A stretch of 44,011 nt of DNA from positions 1-44,011 of the forward strand of contig CABIYF010000025.1 in NCBI GenBank assembly GCA_902362875.1, written 5' to 3'. Every line of letters starts with the position of its first letter. Positions within the stretch are counted from its first letter, which is position 1. This document shows, in pieces, positions 16,523 to 25,317 of the stretch. Made by a program: the position numbers and the translations under genes. Below the pieces are notes generated by a model. That model was not told where the DNA came from. It made no database searches and was given only the letters and a program-made list of their open reading frames with translations. The DNA is from Eubacteriaceae bacterium. Lineage in GTDB: Bacteria > Bacillota > Clostridia > Lachnospirales > Lachnospiraceae.

Positions 16523-17962
16523 ATGAGTAGTTATTTAAATCCAGGCAATAAAGGATTTCAAGAAAGTTTGAATTCTCAGATTTATATAGATAAAACAGGA
16601 TTAATTGAAAAGACAAATGCAGTTCTTAATACTCGTCAGAAATTTCTTTGTGTTAGTCGTCCAAGACGTTTTGGTAAATCGATGGCTGCTGATATGCTGG
16701 CTGCATATTATGAGAGGGGAGAAGATTCTTCAGCGTTGTTTGACTCACTTGAAATTAGTAAATCAGATTCATATAAACTACATCGTAATCAGTACGATGT
16801 ATTGAAAATCAATATGCAGGAATTTTTAAGTATGACGCATAGTATAGATGATATGATTGCTATGTTACAGAAGTATCTTATATTTGATCTGAAAGATCAT
16901 TTTGCAGATGTTCAGTTTCGAGATGAAGACAATTTGATTCAGGTTATGAAAGATATCTACAGTAAGACAAAATGTGCATTTGTTATTTTAATTGATGAGT
17001 GGGACTGCCTGTTTCGGGAATATCAGCAAGATTATAACGCACAGAAGAAATATTTAGATTTTTTAAGAGTATGGTTGAAAGATAAAGATTATGTGGCATT
17101 GGCATATATGACGGGTATACTGCCTGTTAAAAAGTATGGTTCTCATTCAGCATTAAATATGTTTACCGAATATTCTATGACGGATCCCGGTGATCTGGCA
17201 GAATATTTTGGATTCACCGAGCAGGAAACTGCTTTCTTATGTGAAAAATATGAGATGAATTTTGACGAAGCAAAAACATGGTATGATGGATATCAATTGC
17301 TTGTACATCGACAGGTAGGAAATCAATACTACTCTATATATAATCCAAAATCTGTGGTAGAAGCTATGATGCGCCACAAATTCGGAACTTACTGGAATCA
17401 GACAGAAACATACGAAGCATTAAAAATTTATATCCAGATGGATATGGATGGATTAAAAGATTCTGTAATCAAAATGCTTGCAGGAGAGTGTGTACAGGTG
17501 AATGTTGGAACATTCAGTAATGATATGACTACATTTGCGACAAAAGATGACGTGTTGACATTACTAGTACATTTGGGTTATTTGACCTATGACAGTACAA
17601 ATGAAACAGTAAGAATTCCGAATAAAGAGGTTTCTCAGGAATATGTTAATGCAATCAGTACTATGAATTGGTATGGAGTAGCGGAATCAGTAGAAGATTC
17701 TCGTAAATTGTTAGAAGCACTTTGGGCGTTGGATGAAGAAAGCGTTGCTGATGGAATTGCGAAAGCACATGAAGAAATTTCCATCATTCAATACAATGAT
17801 GAAAATTCACTTAGCTGTACAATTAATCTTGCGTTTTATTTTGCCCGTGAATATTATACAATGGTTCGAGAACTTCCCGCTGGAAAAGTATTGCTTGTTG
17901 GAATTAATTATAATAAAACAACTAAGAAACATGAATGTTTGATTGAGATTATAGAGAAATAA
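16523..17962 (+). CDS. AAA-ATPase-like/PD-(D/E)XK (DUF1703) family protein, nuclease core apparently deleted
   Basis: A 479-residue member of the AAA-ATPase_like + PDDEXK_9 family, multicopy in gut Firmicutes and of uncertain function. The P-loop is SRPRRFGKS (45-53) and Walker B ILIDEWD (155-161). Family proteins normally end with a nuclease domain of the form ELPTGKG(Y/F)AD...ELKW..., then ILLVGINYDKKTKKHEC. Here the sequence passes directly from RELPAGK (to residue 455, nt 17887) to VLLVGINYNKTTKKHEC. About 60 residues with the D and E-x-K catalytic residues are absent, and the frame is intact. ATG 16523 after GGAGGG is used; a TTG at 16505 lacks a site. It lies just downstream of repeat copy B. 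Confidence 0.82.
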   Translation: MSSYLNPGNKGFQESLNSQIYIDKTGLIEKTNAVLNTRQKFLCVSRPRRFGKSMAADMLAAYYERGEDSSALFDSLEISKSDSYKLHRNQYDVLKINMQEFLSMTHSIDDMIAMLQKYLIFDLKDHFADVQFRDEDNLIQVMKDIYSKTKCAFVILIDEWDCLFREYQQDYNAQKKYLDFLRVWLKDKDYVALAYMTGILPVKKYGSHSALNMFTEYSMTDPGDLAEYFGFTEQETAFLCEKYEMNFDEAKTWYDGYQLLVHRQVGNQYYSIYNPKSVVEAMMRHKFGTYWNQTETYEALKIYIQMDMDGLKDSVIKMLAGECVQVNVGTFSNDMTTFATKDDVLTLLVHLGYLTYDSTNETVRIPNKEVSQEYVNAISTMNWYGVAESVEDSRKLLEALWALDEESVADGIAKAHEEISIIQYNDENSLSCTINLAFYFAREYYTMVRELPAGKVLLVGINYNKTTKKHECLIEIIEK

Positions 17963-17998
17963 AATATATCTACACAGATTCAGAAAGGAATATAAACT

Positions 17999-18478
17999 AT
18001 GAAACGTAAAGATTATATCTCCTGGGACCAGTATTTTATGGGGATTGCCATTTTATCTGCCCAGAGAAGTAAGGATGAACACACACAGGTAGGTGCGTGC
18101 CTTGTGAATGATCATAATAAGATTTTATCTGTCGGCTACAACGGAATGCCAACAGGATGTGATGATGATGACATGCCATGGGAGAGGGAAGGAGATCCAT
18201 TGCATACCAAATATTTTTATGTATGCCACGCGGAACTAAATGCCATCCTGAATTATGGAGGAGGTTCTCTTGATGGAGCGCGTGTGTATGTAACATTATT
18301 CCCATGCAATGAATGTGCAAAAGCGATCATTCAAAGCGGCATGAAGGAAGTTATTTATATGCAGGATAAATACGCAGACAGTGACGCAACGAAAGCATCC
18401 AAGAAGATGTTTGATATGGCAGGGGTCAAATACCGCCAGTTTGTACCAAAAGGACAGACAATAGAAGTAGATTTATAA
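17999..18478 (+). CDS. comEB: Deoxycytidylate (dCMP) deaminase
   Basis: A 159-residue zinc-dependent deaminase converting dCMP to dUMP, feeding thymidylate synthesis. The zinc site is HAE (H77, E79 as proton shuttle) with PCNEC (C103, C106). The conserved GYNGMPTGCDD segment at 46-57 binds the nucleotide. Length is typical of ComEB/dCMP deaminases of Firmicutes. An AGAAAGGAATA site precedes the ATG. It is 12 bp upstream of tex, so the two are cotranscribed. The comEB name follows the B. subtilis orthologue; the gene is not needed for competence there, and no com operon is present here. Confidence 0.92.
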   Translation: MKRKDYISWDQYFMGIAILSAQRSKDEHTQVGACLVNDHNKILSVGYNGMPTGCDDDDMPWEREGDPLHTKYFYVCHAELNAILNYGGGSLDGARVYVTLFPCNECAKAIIQSGMKEVIYMQDKYADSDATKASKKMFDMAGVKYRQFVPKGQTIEVDL

Positions 18479-18490
18479 GGTGAAGACAAG

Positions 18491-20632
18491 ATGGATATTA
18501 TTAAAATTTTACAAGAAGAATTAGGAATCAGACGAGGACAGGTAGAGACAACGATCAAACTGATCGATGAAGGCAACACGATTCCGTTCATTGCCAGATA
18601 CCGAAAGGAAATGACAGGCTCATTAGACGATGAGACACTCCGTAATTTCCATGAGAGACTGTTATATTTAAGAAATTTAGAAGAACGCAAAGAAGCAATT
18701 AAGAAAAATATTGAAGAACAAGGGAAACTGACCAAAGAACTGGCAAAACAGATTGAAGATGCGAAGACTCTTGTTGCAGTGGAAGATTTATACCGTCCAT
18801 ACAAACAAAAGAAACGCACCAGAGCAATGATCGCCAAGGAAAAAGGATTAGAACCGCTGGCGAATCTGATTCTTCTGCAGATGACAAAAGAACCATTGGA
18901 GAATGAAGCCAAAGCATTTATCAATGAAGAAAAAGATGTAAAGACGGTAGAAGATGCCTTAAAAGGGGCAAATGATATTATTGCCGAACATATTGCAGAT
19001 GATGCCGAATACCGAACATGGATCCGTAAGGCAACATGGGATCATGGAAAGATTACATCAACAGCGAAGAAACCAGAAGAATCTTCTGTGTTTGAGATGT
19101 ATTATGATTTTGAAGAACCAGTGAAGAAGATTGCAGGATATCGAATTCTTGCGATCAACCGTGGAGAAAAAGAAGGAATCCTTCAGGTAAAGATCGAGCC
19201 GGATATGCAAAAGATCGCATCATACCTTGCAAGAAAGATTGTAACAAAGAAGAATCCAAATACAACAAAAGCCTTATTTGCAGCGATTGAAGACAGTTAC
19301 AAACGACTGATCGCACCATCCATTGAACGTGATATCAGAAACGAATTGACTGAAAATGCAAGTACAGAAGCAATTAAGGTTTTTGGAAAGAATTTAACAC
19401 AGCTCCTTATGCAGCCACCGATTGCAGGACAGGTAGTTCTCGGATGGGACCCGGCATTTCGTACAGGATGCAAGTTAGCAGTTGTCGATGCAACAGGAAA
19501 AGTATTAGATACCGTAGTCATTTATCCAACAGCTCCACAAAATAAAGTGGAAGAAGCCAAGAAAGTAGTCAAAGGACTTATTAAAAAATACGGAATCACC
19601 TTGATTTCTATCGGAAATGGAACTGCATCCAGAGAATCCGAACAGATCGTCGTTGATATGTTAAAAGAGATCAAAGAACCAGTGCAATACGTTATCACAA
19701 ATGAAGCAGGAGCATCCGTATACTCTGCAAGTAAACTGGCAACCGAAGAATTTCCAAATTTCGATGTAGGGCAGAGAAGTGCAACATCCATCGCAAGACG
19801 AGTTCAGGATCCACTGGCAGAATTAGTAAAGATCGAACCAAAAGCCATCGGAGTTGGACAGTACCAGCATGATATGAATCAGAAACAGCTCTCCGAAGCC
19901 TTAGGAGGAGTCGTTGAGGCAACGGTAAATAAAGTCGGAGTCGATTTAAATACAGCATCTGCATCACTGTTAGAATATGTTTCCGGAGTATCCAAAGCAG
20001 TTGCAAAAAATATCGTAGCCTACCGTGAAGAAAATGGAACATTCAAGAACAGAAAACAGCTGTTAAAAGTCGCCAAACTAGGACCAAAAGCCTTCGAACA
20101 ATGCGCAGGATTCCTAAGAGTATCTGGAGGAGACGAACCACTCGATGCAACTGGCGTACATCCAGAGACATACAAAGAAACAGGAATGTTACTAAAGAAT
20201 TTAGGATATTCAACAAAAGAATTATCCAAAGAAGGATTCAGAGGAATCAGTAAAAAGATCACAGATTGCAAGAAATTATCCGAAGAACTTGGAATTGGAG
20301 AGATTACACTAAAAGATATCGTAAAAGAACTGGAAAAACCAGGACGAGATCCACGAGAAGATCTTCCAAAACCAATCCTTAGAACTGACGTTTTGGAAAT
20401 GAAAGATCTGAAACCGGGAATGAAATTAAAAGGAACGGTTCGTAATGTAATTGATTTTGGTGCATTTGTGGATATTGGAGTGCATCAGGATGGATTGGTG
20501 CATATTTCGCAGATGGCAGATAAGTTTATTAAGCATCCTTTGGAAGTTGTTAGTGTGGGGGATGTTGTGGATGTTACTGTAGTCAGTGTAGATATGGATA
20601 AGAAACGAATTCAGTTGAGTATGAAAGCTTAA
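18491..20632 (+). CDS. tex: Tex family RNA-binding transcription accessory protein
   Basis: A 713-residue Tex protein, a conserved cytoplasmic nucleic-acid-binding factor linked to transcription and stress tolerance. Domain order is typical: N-terminal helical Tex region (NTIPFIARYRKEMTGSLDD near 28-46), YqgF/RNase H-like domain (LGWDPAFRTGCKLAVVD near 316-332), helix-hairpin-helix segments (ASLLEYVSGVSKAVAKNI), and a C-terminal S1 RNA-binding domain (GTVRNVIDFGAFVDIGVHQDGLVHISQM, about 643-712). The start follows AAGGTGAAGACAAG. It is coupled to the dCMP deaminase gene. The TAA stop is directly followed by repeat copy C. Confidence 0.95.
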   Translation: MDIIKILQEELGIRRGQVETTIKLIDEGNTIPFIARYRKEMTGSLDDETLRNFHERLLYLRNLEERKEAIKKNIEEQGKLTKELAKQIEDAKTLVAVEDLYRPYKQKKRTRAMIAKEKGLEPLANLILLQMTKEPLENEAKAFINEEKDVKTVEDALKGANDIIAEHIADDAEYRTWIRKATWDHGKITSTAKKPEESSVFEMYYDFEEPVKKIAGYRILAINRGEKEGILQVKIEPDMQKIASYLARKIVTKKNPNTTKALFAAIEDSYKRLIAPSIERDIRNELTENASTEAIKVFGKNLTQLLMQPPIAGQVVLGWDPAFRTGCKLAVVDATGKVLDTVVIYPTAPQNKVEEAKKVVKGLIKKYGITLISIGNGTASRESEQIVVDMLKEIKEPVQYVITNEAGASVYSASKLATEEFPNFDVGQRSATSIARRVQDPLAELVKIEPKAIGVGQYQHDMNQKQLSEALGGVVEATVNKVGVDLNTASASLLEYVSGVSKAVAKNIVAYREENGTFKNRKQLLKVAKLGPKAFEQCAGFLRVSGGDEPLDATGVHPETYKETGMLLKNLGYSTKELSKEGFRGISKKITDCKKLSEELGIGEITLKDIVKELEKPGRDPREDLPKPILRTDVLEMKDLKPGMKLKGTVRNVIDFGAFVDIGVHQDGLVHISQMADKFIKHPLEVVSVGDVVDVTVVSVDMDKKRIQLSMKA

Positions 20633-20940
20633 TTTGAAATGTAGTCGTTAATGTGTATATGAGAAAAACAAAATAATAGCATAGAAGATCCAGACCAGAA
20701 ATTTTGCACGCCGTTTTGAACGGTCGCTCATACGCGAACTTTCCTTCGATAACTCACTGGCTGCGAGCCAAAATGCCCGCAGCTACGTTCAAACAATCGA
20801 CCAAGTTCGCTGCGAACCGTTCAAAACAACGGCAAAATTTCAATGGTTCTGGATCTTCTATGCTATTATTTTGTTTTTCTCATATACACGGAAGGCTATT
20901 CAAATCACTATGGGTGTGTATGTTATACGGTATTGGATTT
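20633..20940. repeat. Palindromic repeat element copy C (H1 hairpin plus left arm of H2)
   Basis: TTTGAA begins right after the Tex TAA. The outer arms 20653-20694 and 20848-20889 are perfectly complementary over 42 nt. Inner helices: GCCGTTTTGAACGG with CCGTTCAAAACAACGGC; CGCGAACTT with AAGTTCGCTGCG; TCGAT with ATCGA. The apical loop is AACTC...TCAAACA with a nested hairpin GCTGCG/CGCAGC (20760-20783). H1 closes at TTCAAA (20899-20904), followed by an H2 left arm without its partner. From 20940 to about 21001 there is AT-rich sequence without a recognised feature. Confidence 0.9.
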
Positions 20941-21001
20941 CAATTTTTGTATTTGAGAATGGGAAGTTTAGTATGTTTTTAAAATCTAGTTTGTTATAAT
21001 A

Positions 21002-21160
21002 TTATTTTAAGGTCCCACAGATAGTACAAACCTGAACAGAAGATGTTTTATCTGTGTGAGCAGGTTTGAGAACACCATTAGAAACCTGTTGTCCATTAGG
21101 AAGTGTAACTAAATCGTAAACAGGTTCATGATAACCATTTTTATAATATTCTACCAACAA
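21002..21160 (-). pseudogene. C-terminal remnant of an unidentified gene
   Basis: An open frame of about 52 codons on the minus strand, 16 bp after the SDR stop. It begins after an in-frame TGA (21164-21166) and ends at TAA (21002-21004). The peptide contains YYKNGYHEPVYDLVTLPNGQ, then a CTICG pair of cysteines close to the end. It has no convincing ribosome-binding site and only a TTG as possible start. Composition and codon choice look protein-like (balanced, few rare codons). It most resembles the tail of a larger protein left between repeat copy C and the SDR gene. The family is not recognised; a genuine small protein is not excluded. Confidence 0.4.
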
Positions 21161-21176
21161 CTTTCAGCTTATCAAC

Positions 21177-21902
21177 CTAATACCATCCCCCAGAAAATGT
21201 AACAATCTGCCCAGTCATATAACCAGGTGCTTCCGCCACATGATAAACCATCTGAGCCGCTTCCTTCGGGCTGGCAATATAATCCGCAGGAATCTCTTCC
21301 TTGATCAAAGCCAGATCCTCCTCATCAAATTCCGCATTCATCTCCGTATCGATCATTCCAAAAGCAATCGCATTTACCTGAATATTACTAGCTGCAACTT
21401 CTTTTGCCAAAGCCTTCGTAAAAGCATTGATACCACCTTTTGTCGTAGAATACAGAACTTCACAGGAAGCTCCGGCCTCGCCCCAGATAGAAGAGATGTT
21501 AATGATCTTTCCCTCATGATGATGGAGCATATGTGGAACAATATTTTTACAGGTTGTAAATACAGAAGTTAAATTTGTGTTGATCATCAGATTCCAGTCA
21601 TCGATCGTTGCATCCGTAAATAATCCGACCTGGGAGATGCCGGCATTGTTTACAAGGCAGTCGATCTTTGGAAAGACCTTTAAAGATTCAGTGATCATTT
21701 TATCGACAAACATAGGGTCGCTGATGTCACCGCAAAAAGAAAGGCATGATACACAATGGGAAAGGATTTCTTCTTTTAGTGAATCAAGTTTATCAGGATG
21801 ACGGAATCCATGGATGATAACATTCCATCCCTTTGATGCAAAATATAAAGCAGTTTCACGGCCGATTCCGCGGGAACTGCCGGTGATCAGTACTGTTTTC
21901 AT
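21177..21902 (-). CDS. Short-chain dehydrogenase/reductase (FabG/YmfI-like)
   Basis: A 241-residue classical SDR. The nucleotide-binding TGSSRGIGRE is at 7-16, NNAGIS near 87, and the catalytic Ser-Tyr-Lys as NISSIWG then YSTTKGG. The C-terminus ends in GYMTGQIVTFSGGWY. It could be a 3-oxoacyl-ACP reductase-like enzyme or the elongation factor P 5-aminopentanone reductase (YmfI) found in Firmicutes; sequence alone does not decide. GAGG lies 7-8 nt before the ATG. The gene is transcribed divergently from the LCP/LytR_C-like membrane protein, sharing a 134-bp gap. It is one of three + to - exceptions in a mostly + strand window. Confidence 0.87.
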   Translation of the reverse strand: MKTVLITGSSRGIGRETALYFASKGWNVIIHGFRHPDKLDSLKEEILSHCVSCLSFCGDISDPMFVDKMITESLKVFPKIDCLVNNAGISQVGLFTDATIDDWNLMINTNLTSVFTTCKNIVPHMLHHHEGKIINISSIWGEAGASCEVLYSTTKGGINAFTKALAKEVAASNIQVNAIAFGMIDTEMNAEFDEEDLALIKEEIPADYIASPKEAAQMVYHVAEAPGYMTGQIVTFSGGWY

Positions 21903-21975
21903 TGGTATACCTCATTTCGTTTATAAATCTAGTGTTTTTAAGAAAATATTAAGACGATTATAACATAGAGCATTG

Positions 21976-22004
21976 TTGAAATAAATCGAATAATTTGGTA
22001 TACT
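21976..22004 (+). promoter_or_regulatory. Promoter of the LytR_C-domain gene
   Basis: TTGAAA (21976-21981), 17-bp spacer, TATACT (21999-22004). A TATAAT-like sequence on the opposite strand (around 21957-21963) may serve the divergent SDR gene, so the two promoters would overlap back to back. Confidence 0.65.
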
Positions 22005-22036
22005 TAACAAAGTTTATACACGGAAGGAGCAGAAAG

Positions 22037-23293
22037 ATGGCGAAGAAGAAAAAGAAGAAGCTTGGTGCGAAAGCAATATTTGCCAGAATTCTTGTAGTGA
22101 TACTGGTGACAGCCATCGGTGGAGTTGCAAGCTTTTTTGGATTTAAGACATATTTTGCAAGTAAATTCAAGAAAGATAAGAAAGCTGAGATTGCAAAACA
22201 GTTAAAAGAAGAAAGCAAAGAAAAAGTAGATGTTGGAATGATCCAGACAGGAAATTCCATCGTGATTCGAATTTATCATAATAAAAATCAAGAGATGATC
22301 TTTATCCCATTACGTCAGGATATGACATTAAAACTTACAAAGAGTGGTAAGAAAGCAGTGAAAGAAGCTCTTGGAACAAATGTAAGCAAGGCAACCGTTG
22401 CAGATGTTATCAAAGCAATGAAGAAAGACGGAGCATTGATGAAGAAGCAGGTGGAGAAAACACTTGGAATTACGATCAATTCTTATGAACTGTTGTCACG
22501 TAAGAAGTTTGTAACATTGATAAATAAAGCAGGAGACATCAAGGTAGAGTTTGATCAGGCAATGTCTTACACTGATTCTACAGACAAATACGTTACATTA
22601 AGCAAAGGTGAGAACAGTCTGAACGGAACAGCCGTTTATTCACTGATGAGCGAAACAGATATTTTTGAAGATAAGAACCAGCAGGCAGAACTCACAGGAG
22701 AGATTTGTGTAGCAGTTGCTTCTGCTCTGAACGATAAGTCTTTATCAGAATATAAAGAATATGCACAGGAATATTTTGATGCAGCTGACTCTGATGGATC
22801 TTATGAAGATGTAGAAAGCTATCTGAAGAGAATCCGTCAGATCAAAGATAAGAACCTGAACTTCAAAGTATTAGACGGAACAGAAAGCAATGGACAGTTC
22901 AAGCTTGATACAGATGAAGCAAAGAGAGTCTTTGATGAGATGTTATCTGAAGATGGAGATTTAAGTTCTGCATTAACTTCAAGCACAACAGAAGCGAAGA
23001 AAACAACAGAAAGCGCATCATCTTCTAAGGATATTTCTATTGAGATCCAGAATTCAACATCCATTTCAGGACTGGCTGGAAGATGGAAAGATAAACTGGC
23101 AAGTGATGGATATACAGTTGGATCTGTTAAGACAAACAGAGATGGATCTCTGACACATACGAAGATCATTGTAGAAGATAAGTCTTTAGGACAGGATTTA
23201 AAGAGCTATTTCAAGAATCCTGAATATACAGTTGGAACAGTAAGCAGCGGTGCAAGAATCTGCATTATTGTTGGAACAGAAGACGAAATTTAA
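22037..23293 (+). CDS. Membrane-anchored protein with degenerate LCP-like and LytR_C domains
   Basis: A 418-residue protein: lysine-rich cytoplasmic start (KKKKKK), one membrane helix (about 13-37), then an extracytoplasmic region. Residues ~60-240 follow the LytR-CpsA-Psr pattern (IFIPLRQDM where LCP enzymes have SIPRDT; GITINSYELLSRKKFVTLIN; the SLNGTAVYSL block). The arginines that bind the lipid-linked substrate are missing, for example SETD after the AVYSL helix. A Ser/Thr-rich linker precedes a C-terminal LytR_C domain (about 335-415, SIEIQNSTSISGLAGRWKDK). It is therefore probably a non-catalytic wall-associated relative. ATG 22037 follows AAGGAG at 9 nt; an upstream in-frame ATG at 21995 lies inside the promoter. 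Confidence 0.75.
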   Translation: MAKKKKKKLGAKAIFARILVVILVTAIGGVASFFGFKTYFASKFKKDKKAEIAKQLKEESKEKVDVGMIQTGNSIVIRIYHNKNQEMIFIPLRQDMTLKLTKSGKKAVKEALGTNVSKATVADVIKAMKKDGALMKKQVEKTLGITINSYELLSRKKFVTLINKAGDIKVEFDQAMSYTDSTDKYVTLSKGENSLNGTAVYSLMSETDIFEDKNQQAELTGEICVAVASALNDKSLSEYKEYAQEYFDAADSDGSYEDVESYLKRIRQIKDKNLNFKVLDGTESNGQFKLDTDEAKRVFDEMLSEDGDLSSALTSSTTEAKKTTESASSSKDISIEIQNSTSISGLAGRWKDKLASDGYTVGSVKTNRDGSLTHTKIIVEDKSLGQDLKSYFKNPEYTVGTVSSGARICIIVGTEDEI

Positions 23294-23328
23294 TATCAAA
23301 AGACAAAATTTAATATCATACGATATAT

Positions 23329-23376
23329 AAGGAGATATTTTGGAGATTATACCGCCTCAGAATATCTCCTTTTTTT
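23329..23376 (+). terminator. Terminator after the LytR_C-domain gene
   Basis: AAGGAGATATTTT (23329-23341) pairs with AGAATATCTCCTT (from about 23360) followed by T7. The rest of the gap to 23543 is AT-rich, with a T-tract near 23470 and a possible -10 TATAGT (23495-23500) for the next gene. Confidence 0.85.
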
Positions 23377-23543
23377 ACGAGAAAAGACAAGAGTTTACTT
23401 AAAGATTGTTTGTTTTGTGCTAAAATTTTGTAGAAAATAGACAACGACATGTAAAAATTACTAAATTTTTCTTTTTTTTTTGGTTAAAATGCTGTATAGT
23501 AAAAGAAAAGGTTGAACGGAAAATAGGAAAGGTTGATAAAAGG

Positions 23544-24629
23544 ATGATTTCAAATCAAATATTAAAAGAGACAATTAATGGAATGAAAGAAGTGACTGGA
23601 ATCGATCTGTGTATTTTAGATCTGTCCGGTCGTATCGTAGTGACAACAATGGAGGTGGAGGAATCTCTGACAGAACATGCAGCAGAATTTGCTGAGTCTA
23701 TGGCAGAGAGCCAGGTGATCGATGGATTCCAGTATTTTAAGATTTTTGATGAACAGAGACTGGAATATGTTCTTCTTGTTGATGGAATGAGCGAGAATGC
23801 GTATACGATTGGTAAACTGGCAGTGATGCAGATTCAGAATCTGTTAACAGCATACAAAGAACGTCTGGATAAGGAGAACTTTGTAAAGAATCTGCTGAGA
23901 GATAACCTGTTATTGGTTGACATTTATAACCGCTCTAAGAAGCTTCATATTGAAGTGGAACAGAGACGAGTTGCATTTCTGATTCAGGCAGAATATGAGA
24001 AGGATCAGAATCTGTTAGAGGCGATGAAAGAAGTTGAGACAGATGGCGATACTGATTTTATTACAGCAGTGGATGAGAAAAGTATCGTATATGTAACACC
24101 AGTCAATGGGGAAGAGGGGCAGACAGAATTCCTTGCACACGCTAAGGAGATTGTAAAAGGTCTGAATGAATATGGTATCAAAGAAGTGAAGATTGCCATT
24201 GGTAATATTGCAGAGACGATCAAAGATGTCTCAAGATCATATAAGGAAGCGCAGATCGCACTGGAAGTCAGCAAGATTTTCTATGAAGATGCACAGGTGA
24301 TCGCATACAATCAGCTTGGAATTGGAAGACTGATCTATCAGCTGCCACTTCCATTATGTAAGATGTTTATCAGGGAAGTGTTTGGAGATTATTCCCCAGA
24401 TTCCATTGATGCAGAGACATTAGCGACGATCGACAAATTCTTTGAGAATAATCTGAATGTATCTGAGACATCAAGACAGTTATTTATTCATCGTAATACG
24501 CTGGTATATCGTCTGGATAAGATTCAGAAGAATACCAATCTTGATCTAAGGAATTTTGAAGATGCGATCGCATTTAAGATTGCCTTAATGGTAGTAAAAT
24601 ATATGAAACACATGGATACAATGGACTAG
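23544..24629 (+). CDS. PucR/CdaR-family transcriptional regulator
   Basis: A 361-residue regulator. The N-terminal ~110 residues (MISNQILKETINGMKEVTGIDLCILDLSGRIV) resemble the CdaR sugar-diacid-recognition sensing domain. The middle is a GGDEF-like CdaR region, and the C-terminus is the PucR-type HTH (about 300-355, NVSETSRQLFIHRNTLVYRLDKIQ). Family members respond to small organic acids or purine intermediates. The stop codon is only 4 nt before ftsE, so it appears to be the first gene of the ftsEX-hydrolase-protease transcript. That is an unexpected place for a metabolite regulator. The ligand is unknown. Confidence 0.85.
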   Translation: MISNQILKETINGMKEVTGIDLCILDLSGRIVVTTMEVEESLTEHAAEFAESMAESQVIDGFQYFKIFDEQRLEYVLLVDGMSENAYTIGKLAVMQIQNLLTAYKERLDKENFVKNLLRDNLLLVDIYNRSKKLHIEVEQRRVAFLIQAEYEKDQNLLEAMKEVETDGDTDFITAVDEKSIVYVTPVNGEEGQTEFLAHAKEIVKGLNEYGIKEVKIAIGNIAETIKDVSRSYKEAQIALEVSKIFYEDAQVIAYNQLGIGRLIYQLPLPLCKMFIREVFGDYSPDSIDAETLATIDKFFENNLNVSETSRQLFIHRNTLVYRLDKIQKNTNLDLRNFEDAIAFKIALMVVKYMKHMDTMD

Positions 24630-24633
24630 AATT

Positions 24634-25317
24634 ATGATGATCACATTAAAGAATGTAACGAAAGAATATGATAAAGGGAATATAGGACTCACCGATGTAT
24701 CACTTGATGTCGAGAAAGGCGAGTTTGTCTTTATCGTGGGCAAAAGCGGTTCAGGCAAGACAACGCTTATGAAGCTTTTACAGAAAGAACTTGAGCCGAC
24801 AAGTGGACAGATCATTGTAAATGGACAGAATTATAAAGAATTGAAGCGAAGAGAACTTCCGAAACTCCGAAGGCAGATGGGAATGGTATTTCAGGATTTC
24901 CGTCTGCTTAAGGATCGGACGATCTTTGAGAATGTTGCCTTTGCACAGAAAGTTGTAGAGGCACCGAATCGTTATATCAAGCGTCAGGTTGAGAACATGC
25001 TTGATATGGTTGGACTGAAAGACCGGATGAAGGCATTTCCGAATGAATTATCAGGTGGAGAGCAGCAGAGAGTTGCGATTGCGAGAGCGCTTGTCAATCA
25101 TCCGGTGTTGCTGCTTGCGGATGAACCGACAGGGAATCTTGATCCTGCGACAGCAAGAGAGATCATGGAACTATTGTCCGAGATCAACAAGAGAGGAACA
25201 ACAGTCCTAGTTGTGACTCATAACCGCGAACTTGTGAATGAGATGGGCAAACGAGTCATTCAGATTGAAGACGGACAGATACTACAGGATGAAGCAAGGG
25301 GGTTCTATGATATTTAG
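24634..25317 (+). CDS. ftsE: Cell division ABC-transporter ATPase FtsE
   Basis: A 227-residue ABC ATPase that works with FtsX at the divisome to activate peptidoglycan hydrolases. Walker A is GKSGSGKT (near 37-44), signature LSGGEQQRVAIARA, Walker B LLLADEPTGNLD. Tandem ATG codons (24634, 24637) follow the regulator stop by 4 nt. No good Shine-Dalgarno is visible, so translational coupling is likely. The gene overlaps ftsX by 11 bp. Assignment to FtsE over lipoprotein-type LolD ATPases rests on the FtsX partner and the following M23 hydrolase. Confidence 0.93.
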   Translation: MMITLKNVTKEYDKGNIGLTDVSLDVEKGEFVFIVGKSGSGKTTLMKLLQKELEPTSGQIIVNGQNYKELKRRELPKLRRQMGMVFQDFRLLKDRTIFENVAFAQKVVEAPNRYIKRQVENMLDMVGLKDRMKAFPNELSGGEQQRVAIARALVNHPVLLLADEPTGNLDPATAREIMELLSEINKRGTTVLVVTHNRELVNEMGKRVIQIEDGQILQDEARGFYDI

